64,000 nucleotides of DNA from CAUZIZ01 sp965219005 (GCA_965219005.1 CBDCMS010000001.1:108405-172404), one strand, 5' to 3'; shown: positions 1 to 9,432, counted from the stretch's first letter. Numbers and translations are program-made. Notes: a model not told the origin generated them from the sequence alone.

Positions 1-2
1 AT

Positions 3-563
3 GGAGCGACTGTCTGGATAGAGAATGTCGTTCACGTAGTCAGGGACGCCGACGGGCGTCCCAACAAGCTGCGCGGACTGATGATCGACATCACGCAGCG
101 CAAGCGCCTCGAAGCGGAGCAGGCTGCTCTGGCGAGGCGATCCACACAGGCCCAGAAATTGGAAGCCCTGGGTACGCTCGCAGCTGGTGTCGCCCATGAC
201 TTCAACAATGCCCTGATGTCTATCTCCGGCTACTTGGATCTGCTACGCGATCGCGCTCGGGGAGACGCTTCGGCAATGCAGGCCGTCGAAGCAGTCCAGG
301 CAACGGCTGAGCAGACCACTGGCGTGACAAAGGCACTTCTGACGTTCGGCCAGGAGACTGTTTCGGAGAAGACCCCACGTCAACTGTCAAAAGTGTTGGA
401 ACAGACTATCCCCATGATCTCCAGCATGATGCCGGCCACGGTTCAGCTGATCTTCAAACCAGAAGTTCCGGCAGATCTGTGGGTCGAAATGGATACCCCT
501 CAGATCCAGCAGACTACACTCATGGGGACAGAGGAGGCGTTGGGACCGGTACCCTTCATATAA
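3..563 (+). pseudogene. PAS/histidine kinase, truncated at both ends
   Basis: The frame is open from the window edge, so the gene starts upstream. The first residues read like the end of a PAS domain leading to MIDITQRKRL, followed by a HisKA phosphoacceptor box (AAGVAHDFNNAL, with the conserved H, N and N). The protein should continue into an HATPase domain, but the homology stops at about position 525, after QIQQTTLM, just before a tandem 205-bp repeat, and the frame ends a few codons later. The ATP-binding half is missing, so it cannot autophosphorylate. Family assignment is by motif; the truncation is seen directly. Confidence 0.8.
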
Positions 564-956
564 GGCACTCCCCACTTCGGGGGGGTGCGGGGGTCTCAGC
601 CCGCCTACCGGAACAGCAAACCTGTCCCGCTATGTTCCGGGAAGCTCGGCAACCGGGTTCGGCCTCAGGCCCTGCAGACTGGGTGTTTGCTGGGAGCTAT
701 GGGGAACCGGGACAAACGGGGAAAGTGGTGGGATGTGCGTGGTCCGATCCCCGGTACCCTTCATATAAGGCACTCCCCACTTCGGGGGGGGGGTGCGGGG
801 GTCTCAGCCCGCCTACCGGAACAGCAAACCTGTCCCGCTATGTTCCGGGAAGCTCGGCAACCGGGTTCGGCCTCAGGCCCTGCAGACTGGGTGTTTGCTG
901 GGAGCTATGGGGAACCGGGACAAACGGGGAAAGTGGTGGGATGTGCGTGGTCCGAT
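546..956. repeat. Two tandem copies of a ~205-bp unit
   Basis: Copy 1 covers 546-748 and copy 2 covers 751-956. Both start ccggtacccttcatataagg and end gtgcgtggtccgat, and are essentially identical apart from three extra G in a G run in copy 2. They interrupt the histidine kinase. The word cggaacatagcgg, in reverse complement, recurs at about 19640 in another insertion between gene fragments, which suggests a dispersed family. Confidence 0.9.
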
Positions 957-1033
957 ACTAAACTCGGGAAAGTTCAAGGTAATCCAAGCTTTGGGGCTTT
1001 GAAGCTTTCAGGTCCGAGGCTACAATACCTTCC

Positions 1034-2596
1034 ATGTTTCAACCTTACTTTGTGCTCTGCAGGTTGCAGCTGTGCTTGGCGATTTTGGTGTGTCAGCTCA
1101 CTCTGGCTGGCGAGGAAACGCGCGACAGGAAATCCCTCCGATATGTGTTTCTCGAGTCTGGCGTTCGTCAACTCTTCTTGGATGACTTCAATCTGGGGGC
1201 TCTCTATCGGGTGGAACGGAAGATTCACCAGCCTCACAAGTACGAAGGCAATCCGGTGATAAGAGCCGACCAGCCTTGGGAGAAGGCACCTGGACGGTAC
1301 GCTGCTCCGGGTAAGACAGCAGCCCAGACCGAGGTGCTCTCGGCTACAAGTGCTCCTATCTGGGATCCGGAAGAGAAGGTCTGGAAGATCTGGTATGGCA
1401 GCCGGGGTGGTACCGGATTCGCCCGCTCCCGGGATGGTATCGTGTGGGAAAAGCCGAACCTGGGCAAGAAGGAATTTCAGGGGTCTCGAAAAAACAATCT
1501 GGTAGCAGTGAAGGGTGAACCCGAGGCCTCTGTGCCGCATGTGATCTGGGATCCAATGGCGAACAGGGAGGAGCGCTACAAGGGTCTTCTCACGGGACCG
1601 AGCGGACACGGACGCAAACCTGTGGTGTCAGCCGATGGCTACGAGTTCACCGTCCTGAACGTTCCGCTTATCCCCAGCCAGGATACTTCTCAACTGACCT
1701 TCGACGAGATGGGGAAGCAGTACATTCTCACGGTCAAGCATCGGGGCCCTTTCGGCCGGTCGGTCTTTCTCAGCCTCAGCAAGGATTTCAGGAACTGGAC
1801 CGAGCCCGAACTGATCTTTCACGCCGACGCCCTGGATCAGCAGCTGGGCGCGGAGCGGATTCGTGAGCACCTGGTCAATCCCAAGCTCTACACCCCGCTG
1901 TTCAACGAACCTTCGCAGTACAACACTGAGATCTACAAGATGCCCATATTTCCCTACGAAGGGATCTACATTGGATTCCCCAACTACTTCGAGTCCAGCG
2001 GGATCACCCCACCTCACCACAACAACCAGGACGGGGTAAACTCGGCCAAGCTGGCCACCAGTCGTGACCTTCGCACCTGGGTCAAGGTGGGAAACCGTGA
2101 TGTTTTCCTCCCGGTCTCGGAGTTGGGTGAGGGTGTGATCGATACGGCCCAGGTGTTTCCGCTATCGCGCCCGATCCGCAAGGGAGACGAGCTCTGGATC
2201 TACTACAGCGGCCTGGACGTTCGCTACCCGGCGGAGGGTGCCTTCAAGCGAGCCATCCATCTAGCACGGTTGCGGCGAGATGGCTTCGTTTCCTTCTGGG
2301 CCGACGAGAGCGGTGGGTTCGTCGAGACGCGTGCCGTGCAGTTCGAAGGAAATCGACTCTTCGTCAACGCCGATGCTTCAAAAGGAGAGCTCCGTGCAGA
2401 GGTAATAGACGAGCGAGGGCGAACGGTCCTGAAAGGATGGAGCAGGGATCTTTCGCAAGCGGTCGATTCAGACCATCTGCGCGTCGAGCTATCCTGGCAG
2501 GGGCAGCAGGGCATTCAAGGCCTCAAGGGAAAGAACGTCCGCTTCCGTTTCCACCTGAAGGAAGCCCACCTATTCTCATTCTGGATCGAACCCTGA
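1034..2596 (+). CDS. Secreted five-bladed propeller glycosidase-like protein
   Basis: A 520-residue protein with a signal peptide (about residues 1-25, ending QLTLA). Its repeated blade signatures include RQLFLDDFNLG (45-55), YEGNPVI (70-76), WDPEEKVWKIWYG (110-122) and FARSRDGIVWEKP (129-141). They fit the GH32/GH43/sialidase-like propeller superfamily with a C-terminal beta-sandwich (about 430-520). It is probably an extracytoplasmic carbohydrate-active or carbohydrate-binding protein; the substrate is unknown. It is a clear paralogue of the 510-aa gene at 9476-11008 (shared PSQDTS, FHADA, GPFGRSV and FSFWIE). At least three fragments of the same family lie within 13 kb. Confidence 0.75.
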   Translation: MFQPYFVLCRLQLCLAILVCQLTLAGEETRDRKSLRYVFLESGVRQLFLDDFNLGALYRVERKIHQPHKYEGNPVIRADQPWEKAPGRYAAPGKTAAQTEVLSATSAPIWDPEEKVWKIWYGSRGGTGFARSRDGIVWEKPNLGKKEFQGSRKNNLVAVKGEPEASVPHVIWDPMANREERYKGLLTGPSGHGRKPVVSADGYEFTVLNVPLIPSQDTSQLTFDEMGKQYILTVKHRGPFGRSVFLSLSKDFRNWTEPELIFHADALDQQLGAERIREHLVNPKLYTPLFNEPSQYNTEIYKMPIFPYEGIYIGFPNYFESSGITPPHHNNQDGVNSAKLATSRDLRTWVKVGNRDVFLPVSELGEGVIDTAQVFPLSRPIRKGDELWIYYSGLDVRYPAEGAFKRAIHLARLRRDGFVSFWADESGGFVETRAVQFEGNRLFVNADASKGELRAEVIDERGRTVLKGWSRDLSQAVDSDHLRVELSWQGQQGIQGLKGKNVRFRFHLKEAHLFSFWIEP

Positions 2597-2921
2597 GCCG
2601 TGGACATTAACCAAGGGAAGGAGGCGGTCGAGTTTCGTGTGGTCAATGGCGGACAGTTCATTGATGGAGTATCCAAGGGTCTCGACAAAGGTCTGATAAA
2701 TCGCGATGAGAGAATAGTAATGTCGATGGTGAAATCTCCGTGAGCCGAGGGACAGACGGTGAGTCCCTGCGAGCAAGGATCCGCTTCAAGTCACGAAAGG
2801 GTTGGTTCTCAAAGCTGATCAGACGGTTCTCGATCAAGATTGACCTTACACACCTTTTCAAATGATTACGGGGTTGACGCGCTTCTGTACATAAAGGCGA
2901 CATCCCCGAGCCAACCCCCTC

Positions 2922-2942
2922 CCCCCGTTCTGCGGGGGTTTT
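2922..2942 (+). terminator. Rho-independent terminator
   Basis: Stem CCCCCG/CGGGGG with loop TTCTG and a short T run. It lies about 330 bp after the stop of the propeller gene. The span between (2597-2921) contains no recognisable gene. Confidence 0.5.
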
Positions 2943-3157
2943 CAGTTATCCCCTGACGGCATCTGTCGCCTTTCTATGCTGAAAGCGACATCAGCGACCA
3001 CTGCCCCACACGGGTTCTATTCCAACAAAGGTACGTAATGCGACATGGGGTCGCGTGTAAGCCCTTCTGGACACGGAAATTTCGCCGCTTTCGCGACTCC
3101 AGGTTCCCCAGGGCCGTTCAGGCTGCCAATTTTGGGGGTCGAATTCCCACCGTATCC

Positions 3158-3382
3158 TCAAGCTTCTCGGTCGTGGTTGCTGTCGCAATCCGTGATCTTC
3201 TGGGACAGGTAGAGATAGTTCCACCAAATGATGCTGTTCTTCACCAAGCGCCTGCAGGCCTCGCATCCAGCTCGGGCTGACGGCGGGCCTGGTAGGCGTA
3301 GATGGCTGCACGCTGGGGTCGATCCTGCCCCATTCGAACAGCTGCTTGGGGTCGACAGTTGTCTGTCGCGATCAATGCACAT
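3158..3382 (-). pseudogene. Tn3-family transposase (TnpA) C-terminal remnant
   Basis: One reading frame gives CRRLVKNSIIWWNYLYLSQ, which resembles the conserved stretch near the end of Tn3-family transposases (RLIKNAIICWNYLYLSQ type). The surroundings are frame-disrupted and no catalytic DDE region is present. A Tn3-type terminal repeat at 3860-3897 supports the call. The identification is from remembered family motifs. Confidence 0.5.
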
Positions 3383-3638
3383 GACCGGCGGCTCCTAAGC
3401 TGACAGCCGTCACTCGAATTCCTTGGGTGGGCGGACAGCAGCAGTTGGCCGCGAGCTGTGCCCTTCGGATGACCTTCCATCGGGAAATCCCGCGCAGCGT
3501 CGCGCAAGCGTCCTTGTTCCACTCCACGAGCGCGTCATGACGGAACCCCGCCCCATGGGTGCCGAGCACAAGCCTACCAGCCCCCGTGAAGAGCTCCAAA
3601 GCGTGGCATGGAGCGGCGAGCGGCCGCTGTACTGACAT
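3372..3638 (-). pseudogene. DNA (cytosine-5) methyltransferase N-terminal remnant
   Basis: The first 50 residues contain LELFTGAGRLVLGTHGAGF and ALVEWNKDACATLR. They match motifs I and II of Dcm-type enzymes (the SAM-binding FxGxG loop, then the acidic E-W-D/N block). Homology fades after about residue 60, and the PCQ catalytic loop and target-recognition region are absent. A truncated, inactive gene is the simplest reading. The junction falls next to the Tn3-type transposase remnant. Confidence 0.65.
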
Positions 3639-3859
3639 CTCTTGTTTCCATTGGCAAGACGATTCTCTCTTCTTGGCCCTGCTCTCGGAAACCTAAAGTG
3701 CCAAGCCCGCCCTTTAATCCCAGTTGCCCGGAAGGGTGTGGCAGCAGGTGGAGTGGGGGAGTCCTCACCTCAAACCGAAATCCGCTCCACGATATTTCTC
3801 GTCACCCGAGGTAGAGTAAAACCCAACAAAGGTACATAAACCGTCATAGGATTTGATCG

Positions 3860-3897
3860 GCTTAGCGTGCGTTTTCGTTCCATTGTTCCTCGACCCC
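3860..3897. repeat. Tn3-family 38-bp terminal inverted repeat
   Basis: Read from its right end inwards it starts GGGGTCGAGG and continues AATGGAACGAAAACGCAC then GCTAAG. This closely follows the Tn3 end (GGGGTC, GTGGAACGAAAACTCACG, TTAAG). The GGGG side faces right, so the transposon body lay to the left. The wider stretch 3639-4418 has no other gene; it holds three loose copies of taggggagt (about 3916, 4231 and 4397). Confidence 0.75.
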
Positions 3898-4418
3898 CAA
3901 TCAGTGGGAGTCAGGTAGGGGAGTGGGGGATTTCCTGTAGCGTAGCAGACCCAGCAAATCCGTCAATTCGGTGAGGGGTAAGACCTGAAGTCAGGGAGCG
4001 ATCGGAGATTCTCGCCAAACCCCCACTTTGACGCAAGATAACAGATTTTATCATGCATTCAAACCAGCAGAGCGGCGAGGGCCCCATTACCCCCCATCAG
4101 CTCTGGTGGATCGTACGGAAGTGTTTACAGAAGGATCGCGAGCATTCAAGGAAAAACATGAACCGACCCAAGAGCTCATGAGTCGCACCCTCTGCCGGGA
4201 AACCAGACCTGCCAGATGCGTTTCACGGGGTAGGGGAGTGGGTGAGTGGATCTGCCTGACCAAGCTCTCACAATCGAGACAGGGCCGAGAGAGGTTGGAT
4301 ACAGGGTTCTCCCTTGGACCCAGTGTAACCCCAAGCTACCCTGCCCAACCTGGCCCTCGACCCCACTGTTTTTATCGGCAGTGGTGGTAGACCGGGATAG
4401 GGGAGTAGGCGGTCGGTA

Positions 4419-4871
4419 CTATCCAGGAATTGCCCGGAGTTGTGGGAGCGAGTCGAGCTGGTCGTTGGTTTGATGGAGAAGGGAACTGCCGGCGGGCCGA
4501 TGAGAAGTAATCCAGCTTTCCACAATCTTGCCGTCAGCGATCCGAAAGATGCCAATCTCGGTGAGCGTGAGAGTGTTGCCCGTGGGGATGCCGTCCCACT
4601 CACGTTTGTCAGTGCCGCGAGTTGTCCAGCGAGCTACGACCTTATCCTCTTCGGCGATGAGGTCCTCCAGGGTCATCCGAAAGCCAGCAAGGGTGGCGTG
4701 CACCAGGCTGACTTGTTGTTTGAATCCTCGGACTCCCGGCGCTAATCCCTCAGCGGGACGCGTGTGATCGACGTAATCAGGGGCGAGAATCTCATCCGCC
4801 ACCTTGAGGTTGCCTCGGTTCCAAACCTCCTGAAACAGCCGCCGAACGACCGCCCTATTTTCTGCTGACAT
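4419..4871 (-). CDS. SnoaL-like ester cyclase family protein
   Basis: A 150-residue protein of NTF2-like fold. It has the family features FQEVWNRGNL (12-21), ILAPDYVDH (27-35) and the C-terminal EIGIFRIADGKIVESW. Such proteins form cone-shaped alpha+beta barrels and include polyketide cyclases, but most genomic members have unknown substrates. No signal peptide, so cytoplasmic. It stands alone among transposon remnants; no operon partner is visible. Confidence 0.8.
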   Translation of the reverse strand: MSAENRAVVRRLFQEVWNRGNLKVADEILAPDYVDHTRPAEGLAPGVRGFKQQVSLVHATLAGFRMTLEDLIAEEDKVVARWTTRGTDKREWDGIPTGNTLTLTEIGIFRIADGKIVESWITSHRPAGSSLLHQTNDQLDSLPQLRAIPG

Positions 4872-5164
4872 GAAAGTGCTCCCTTCCTCTCTTCAATAGA
4901 AGATGAGCTGAAGAGCGCCGAGATGCAAAAAAGGAGGTGGGAAGTTTTGTGACCCTCCAGATCCACAGAAACTGTGGAAAGAGTGTGGGCTTGGTTACAG
5001 ATAGAGAATCCGGCAGCGAGTAGGAGCAGTTTGCACTGATGGTGTGCACGCTGGAGTAGGGGAGGTAAGAGCGAATGGATCACTCTTATAGGGATAGATG
5101 CCGAACCTCATGGCGGGTGGCAGCGCGTTTGTTCTTTGGCATGAGGAGATTTGTAGGGAAGGGG

Positions 5165-5200
5165 GGTGTCTATCAAACTATAGTCTGGTAGACACCTTAA
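5165..5200. other. Inverted repeat hairpin ggtgtcta/tagacacc
   Basis: Perfect 8-bp arms ggtgtcta and tagacacc flank a 16-nt loop; another tagacaccc occurs about 70 bp on. The wider stretch 4872-5331 has no gene. It could be an operator or a transposon-end remnant; the function is unknown. Confidence 0.4.
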
Positions 5201-5331
5201 GCGTAGAAAAATAGCCCTGAAAAATCAAGGGTTTAGAGGGGCGGTTTCAGGAGGGTTTGTTAGACACCCGGATTTCTCCCTTTTCAGGGGCCCCGTCTAT
5301 AATCACAGAAGCGTGTACGCTCCGGCTTTAT

Positions 5332-5856
5332 AGGGTACCGCCCAGATTGCTGTAAAAATACAACATAAGGACCCGTTCCTAGCGGGCGAGGGCGCGATCA
5401 GGGCCGTACTGGCCGTAGAGAATGACGTTGTCCCATTCGATCGGCTCCTCACGTGCTACAGCAGCGTCTGGTTGACGCCTTCCTAGGCGGCATCGGCAGA
5501 GCGCACCGTCTTCGGCTCCCCGCCGGCGGGGAGGGTGTCGAAAAAAACGACCGTCTTGCTCGACGCTATCCGACTACACAATGCTATGGATACTACAGTC
5601 AGTAATCGTCGAAATAGACCGTATTTCGCCTTTTCTTGGACGTCACGTGGAAGCCAGTCTCTTGTCCGCTTGAGCGCCGCATCGAGGAGTTGCTGGGGAC
5701 GCTTCAGCCCGGCGATGGCCTGCTGGTCAACGAACTGTCGCTGCTCGGCCGCGCAAAGGGGCCTTGGGGAATGTCCAAGCTCGACGGCAAAGAGCTGGCG
5801 AGAGGGTAGCGCCCAGAGCTTATGTTGTATTTTTACAGCAATCTGGGCGCTACCCT
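5332..5856. mobile_element. 525-bp Tn3-like miniature element with 38-bp inverted repeats
   Basis: The ends 5332-5369 and 5819-5856 are inverted repeats matching at 37 of 38 positions. They begin AGGGTA and end TAAG, the length and inner end typical of Tn3-family elements. The inside carries a resolvase remnant and no transposase, so it would need a transposase in trans. No clear 5-bp target duplication is seen. 5857-6145 holds no recognisable gene. Confidence 0.75.
5651..5809 (+). pseudogene. Serine recombinase (resolvase) with internal deletion
   Basis: The frame reads RRIEELLGTLQPGDGLLVNE, then LSLLGR, then AKGPWGMSKLDGKE. The first part is the mid N-terminal catalytic region of Tn3-type resolvases (RIDELL..L.PGD.LLVSELSRLGR). 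The second is the linker before the helix-turn-helix (LLGRPKGSLGKSKLDGKE). The E-helix region between them is missing and the join sits on the shared LGR word, suggesting deletion between short repeats. The Ser nucleophile region upstream is not readable. Non-functional. Confidence 0.7.
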
Positions 5857-6145
5857 CACTTCTCCGGCAATAATCGCTTGTCCGCTGCACAAGCCCATCC
5901 TTCCGCCACCGGATCACGGTGATGGTCGACGAGCAGTTCCGATCCAAGGGTCGGCCAGCTGGGTCTCACCAGACTAGATCCACGCAGGATCACACCAGCA
6001 TGGGAATCACGAGGGCACTACAAAGAGAATCAGAACATCTCGGACGCAGCTCCTTGAAGCACATATTCAATCTCTATGCGAGCATCAACTATGTCCCGCA
6101 GCCGCTACGGCCAATTCAGGAGAACCGGCCTTCCGAGCTCCAGCC

Positions 6146-6608
6146 TCACGGCCGGAATCGGATGGAGTACAGATCGCCGTCCTTGATCACGAACCCCAGA
6201 GGCGGAGTGGCATCGGAATCGGCTTCCCCCTCCGTCTCCCAGGTCTCCCATTCGGCAATGTGACTGTCCAGATTCGCCCGGTCTGTAATGATGCGGACGT
6301 AACCCGCCTGTTCTAAAGCTCGATAGTAAGCCAGTTGCCCATGGGCGACGCCGTAGGCCTGGGCCGGTGACGCGTAATCCATGTGGGGAACGGGCTGACC
6401 AGTACAGCGAGCAAACAGGGTGACAACGCTGAGCGCCATTCGACCTTGACGCATCTCCGGGAATGCAACTGTACCTTGAGCGCGTCCCTTACCGGGGGTT
6501 GCAACTTCCTGCGTGCGGATTGCGGATGGTGTATGCGGAACGCAGCAAGTCTCGGTTTCCTTGCAGTGCGTTCATGGAAAGATCGAGATGGGCGTCGATA
6601 ATTATCAT
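6146..6608 (-). pseudogene. Membrane dipeptidase (peptidase M19), N-terminal half, frameshifted
   Basis: The start ATG at 6608 opens MIIIDAHLDLSMNALQGNRD, with the HxD zinc ligands of the M19 family. Near 6505 the frame shifts and continues GTVAFPEMRQGRMALSVVTLFAR, then YASPAQAYGVAHGQLAYYRALEQAGY and TPPLGFV. Homology stops there, well before the remaining zinc ligands. A C-terminal M19 fragment occurs separately at 23666-23780. Inactive remnant of a metallopeptidase. Confidence 0.75.
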
Positions 6609-6652
6609 GAGCCAGCTTCTCCTCTAAGAAATCTTGCTAAGGTGGAGGGCGC

Positions 6653-6931
6653 CTAGACATGGTCGCCATCCACCTTTGCCAGGTTGATATTGCGCTTGAG
6701 ATGAGATCTCGTGTCGATAACGTGATCATCTACCAGGAGCTGTTTCTGGAGACCGATTCTCAGCTCCGGTTGGCACCAGACCCGAAGTGGCAAGATGACG
6801 ACAAGCGCAACCACCAGGAATGGACCTGATAACCAACGCAGCAAATGTCTGGTCGATCGTTTCAACGCTGAGCGAACTCCCTGCAACCAAAGGACGGGGC
6901 CAGGGTAGGGCAAGGAGAAGGCAAAAGACAA
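6653..6931 (-). pseudogene. N-terminal remnant of a secreted propeller glycosidase-like gene
   Basis: The frame encodes a hydrophobic signal segment (FLVVALVVILPLRVWCQ), then QKQLLVDDHVIDTRSHLKRN. This aligns with the first blade of the genes at 1034 and 9476 (RQLFLDDFNLGALYRVER). It stops after about 90 codons at a deletion junction. It overlaps, on the opposite strand, the promoter region of the sialidase-like gene at 7009. Confidence 0.65.
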
Positions 6932-6953
6932 GGTACGGGCGGTGTGCTACACT
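6925..6953 (+). promoter_or_regulatory. Candidate promoter of the sialidase-like gene
   Basis: AAGACA (6925-6930), a 17-bp spacer, and an extended -10 TGCTACACT (6945-6953), about 56 bp before the start codon. The same extended -10 word precedes the gene at 15552. Confidence 0.4.
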
Positions 6954-7008
6954 TCTGCCGATAGTCGATAAACTGGATCTCAATCCCGAAAGAACGAGGA
7001 ATCTGGAC

Positions 7009-8151
7009 ATGAACAGCAACAAACAAGCAGCAGTCGCCCTTTGCCTGTTCGTCTCTATTGGCAGTCCCGCCGGCGCCCAGGATCAGGAATCCATCGACGG
7101 CGGCGTAATCTATGACTACGATCCAGCGACGAAGCTGGGCGATGCTGTATTCGGGACGCTCATCTCCGATCTGGAACACGATGCCCCGGGTAGAAACTCT
7201 CACGGGGGACCCGTTTGCCTGGAGTATCCGAACGGTCAGATCGTCGCCTTCAACACCAACAACAGCGACCACAATATGGATGGTTGGAGCGAGTACGCAG
7301 TGAGTCGAGACGGCGGCAGGAGCTGGGACATGTACAACAGGTTTCCGTATTCCTTCGACGCCTACTTGAGAGATCTCAGCCGCCCGGCCTTCGTCGAAGC
7401 GGGCCTGGTCACCGAAAAGGGGACGGTGGTGCTCTTCATTAGCCACTTCCAGCTTGCCAAAATCCCTCGATTAGAACGTGGCACACGAAGCATGAGCGGC
7501 TTCATGAGGAGCTTCGACCAGGGTGCCAGCTGGACCCACTACGAGTCTCTCGATGGCTCCTTCGTCGGCTATGGGGTGGGCACGGTGGTGGACGGGGGAA
7601 CCAACTACATCGTGCTCGACTCCGCCAATAGGGGACCCCACGTTCTGTACGTCAGTACCAACGACGGGCGAACCTGGCAGAAGCGGAGCACCCTCCCTCT
7701 TCAGGACGAGAAATCGTACGGGGCGGTGACCCTGATGGGGAATGGCGGACTGCTGGCTGGAGCCTACGACAGTGACGATGAGTATCACTTCTACTACTGC
7801 ATCAGCATGGATCAGGGACGTAGCTGGAGTGAACAGAGGAAGGCACGCGTCGACAAGAAGGTGCGAGACCCTGAGCTGGCCTACCTCGACGGCCGGTACT
7901 ATCTGCACGGGCGATCGGGAAGCTACGGAGAGGGGTCAGATCGATTCGTTCTATACCAGTCCTCCGATGGAGAGAACTGGGGCGAGGGAATCATCGTCAG
8001 CAGCAATACCGGAAGAGGCGACGGCTACAGCGCCAATTGTAGGATCGGCAAGTACGACGACGGGGCTCCTGATCAGGTGATGGTGCTTTACAGCATCCAG
8101 TACAAGGGAGTCGACACCAACGAGTACGTCTTTTTCATAAAGCCCAACTAG
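7009..8151 (+). CDS. Secreted sialidase/BNR-repeat protein
   Basis: A 380-residue protein. ATG 7009 is preferred because gagga sits about 8 nt upstream and it begins a signal peptide (MNSNKQAAVALCLFVSIG, then SPAGAQ); a longer frame upstream lacks such features. It carries at least five Asp-box/BNR motifs: SRDGGRSWD, SFDQGASWT, STNDGRTWQ, SMDQGRSWS and SSDGENW. They mark a six-bladed sialidase-type propeller. Catalytic Arg and Tyr residues cannot be assigned with certainty, so it may be an exo-glycosidase or a binding protein. Acts outside the cytoplasm. Confidence 0.8.
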   Translation: MNSNKQAAVALCLFVSIGSPAGAQDQESIDGGVIYDYDPATKLGDAVFGTLISDLEHDAPGRNSHGGPVCLEYPNGQIVAFNTNNSDHNMDGWSEYAVSRDGGRSWDMYNRFPYSFDAYLRDLSRPAFVEAGLVTEKGTVVLFISHFQLAKIPRLERGTRSMSGFMRSFDQGASWTHYESLDGSFVGYGVGTVVDGGTNYIVLDSANRGPHVLYVSTNDGRTWQKRSTLPLQDEKSYGAVTLMGNGGLLAGAYDSDDEYHFYYCISMDQGRSWSEQRKARVDKKVRDPELAYLDGRYYLHGRSGSYGEGSDRFVLYQSSDGENWGEGIIVSSNTGRGDGYSANCRIGKYDDGAPDQVMVLYSIQYKGVDTNEYVFFIKPN

Positions 8152-8258
8152 TGTCCACTTAACGCGACCGGCTGAGACATCCTCAATAGAACGCGGTATG
8201 GGCAGGCACAAATGCCCTGTGTCCAGGCGGCAAAGGCTCGGTCTGGGAGCAGCCGATA

Positions 8259-8438
8259 ATGGACTTCCTTGAGATGGTGGCGACCGTGGTACAGAATTCT
8301 GCACGCCACTCCCTCAAGTGGGTCGTCCTGGGCCTTCTGAGCACCTGTCTGGCGTCGGAGCGGTTCTTCTTCGAGCTCTGGCCCGACGTGGACATGAGTG
8401 TGGCGGGGGAGCTCCGTGCGGTCGAGAATCAGAGGTAA
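8259..8438 (+). CDS. Small ORF of unknown function, possibly a truncated signal-peptide start
   Basis: A 59-codon frame with a hydrophobic stretch (LKWVVLGLLSTCLAS) that could be a signal peptide or membrane helix. It ends 36 bp before the left repeat of the 8474-9120 element. No family is recognised and no good ribosome-binding site is seen. Confidence 0.25.
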   Translation: MDFLEMVATVVQNSARHSLKWVVLGLLSTCLASERFFFELWPDVDMSVAGELRAVENQR

Positions 8439-8473
8439 CCGGATCGAGTATTACGATGTGGGCAGAGGAGAGG

Positions 8474-9120
8474 TGGACCAGCGGGCGTATTTGAACAGAA
8501 TGTTGCGTTTAGCTCTACCGTTTTTTCGTAGACGCAACATTCTGCGCGAAAACGCTTCCTCAAATGCGCGGTACCCCGGGCTCGCAGGGTACGTGATTCA
8601 TGCAGCTCCTGCGCGGTCAATATGGATCAGTAGGAGTCTAGGAACCGTAACTCACTTTCTTGGGCGCACTGCCGCGAAATCGTGGGTTTCGGAGACACAC
8701 TTCTGCGTCGAGTGGGGCGACATCACTTCGATTTCAACTAGGCCCTCGCGTGATATAAGCCGTTCCACGAACCGCATCATCGATCGCCTAGAGACCGCTC
8801 TGGGTCGCCTTGAGTCGGATCGCCGCGTTGCACCATGACAGGCCGCTCCTAATCAAGATCGACGTACCTGATTTCAAGGTATTGGGCAAAATGCTGCGAG
8901 GTTACACGCTAAGGTCACCTGCCGGGCGAATCCGGTCCCAAAGAAGGCTTCCGAGCCGGCTCTGACTCTGCTGCCCAGCGGAGCTTGGGTAGCTTTTTCA
9001 GACAACCAGTGGGCCGCCCAACCAATTGATTTCACAGGGCTTGCTGTTACCGTATATTTTTACACCATTTTGCCCGCTACCCTAAACGCAACATTCTGTT
9101 CAAATACGCCCGCTGGTCCA
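8474..9120. mobile_element. 647-bp non-autonomous element with perfect 39-bp inverted repeats
   Basis: 8474-8512 and 9082-9120 are exact reverse complements over 39 bp (tggaccagcgggcgtatttg, then aacagaatgttgcgtttag). No transposase is encoded. Just inside the left end the word acgcaacattctg repeats in inverted form, giving an additional hairpin. A degenerate third copy of the end (ctggaccagcgggagcattt) lies at 9363. A smaller element (8876-9083) is nested against the right end. Confidence 0.75.
8876..9083. mobile_element. 208-bp Tn3-like miniature element
   Basis: The ends 8876-8913 and 9046-9083 are imperfect inverted repeats (about 26 of 38 positions), sharing gggcaaaatg and inner ends TAAG/TAAC. 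The right end shares GGGTAGCG and GTAAAAATA with the ends of the 5332-5856 element, so both belong to one family. No coding content. Confidence 0.55.
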
Positions 9121-9293
9121 GGTTGCTCAACGAATCGGCGGTCAGAAGTTTGGATGAAGGGTTGGAAGAGACCTTGACCTTACACCGGCTGGGGCTTTTT
9201 CCTGAATTGGGGATCAGTTTTAAGACCACTAATTGCATCGAATCCATTCTCTCCCAGATCCGGAAGGGCAATGTCAGGGGACGGCATCCATAG
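9120..9293 (+). pseudogene. IS256-type (mutator) transposase C-terminal remnant
   Basis: The 57-codon frame reads LNESAVRSLDEGLEETLTLH, then RLGLFPELGISFKTTNCIES. This is the conserved tail region of IS256/mutator transposases (LEEGLEETLTLHRLG..LG.S..TTN.IES). The upstream part is cut exactly at the right end of the 8474-9120 element. No catalytic triad remains. Confidence 0.75.
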
Positions 9294-9314
9294 AAATCGG
9301 AAGGATAGGCGCAA

Positions 9315-9370
9315 CTCAATCCGCCTTTTCCGCTGACACTCGGAATCTCGTTCGCGGCGAAGCTGGACCA
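9315..9370. repeat. Dispersed repeat, copy A
   Basis: The sequence around ccgccttttccgctgacact recurs in inverted orientation at about 53915-53969, including the adjoining gcgaagctgg. In both places one strand reads FRVSAEKAD then a stop, suggesting a shared gene tail or element end. Confidence 0.6.
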
Positions 9371-9432
9371 GCGGGAGCATTTGAACGAAAACCTACGGTT
9401 TCGCGATAGGGTGCAACCGTCGCCCCTCGCGC

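Noticed and set aside
585..1259. 224-codon frame over the tandem repeat
   Set aside because: Created by the repeat being open in one frame; no domain and no ribosome site.
2597..2860. Further propeller-gene tail after 2596
   Set aside because: A phrase GESLRARIRFKS faintly recalls the family C-terminus but neither flank aligns.
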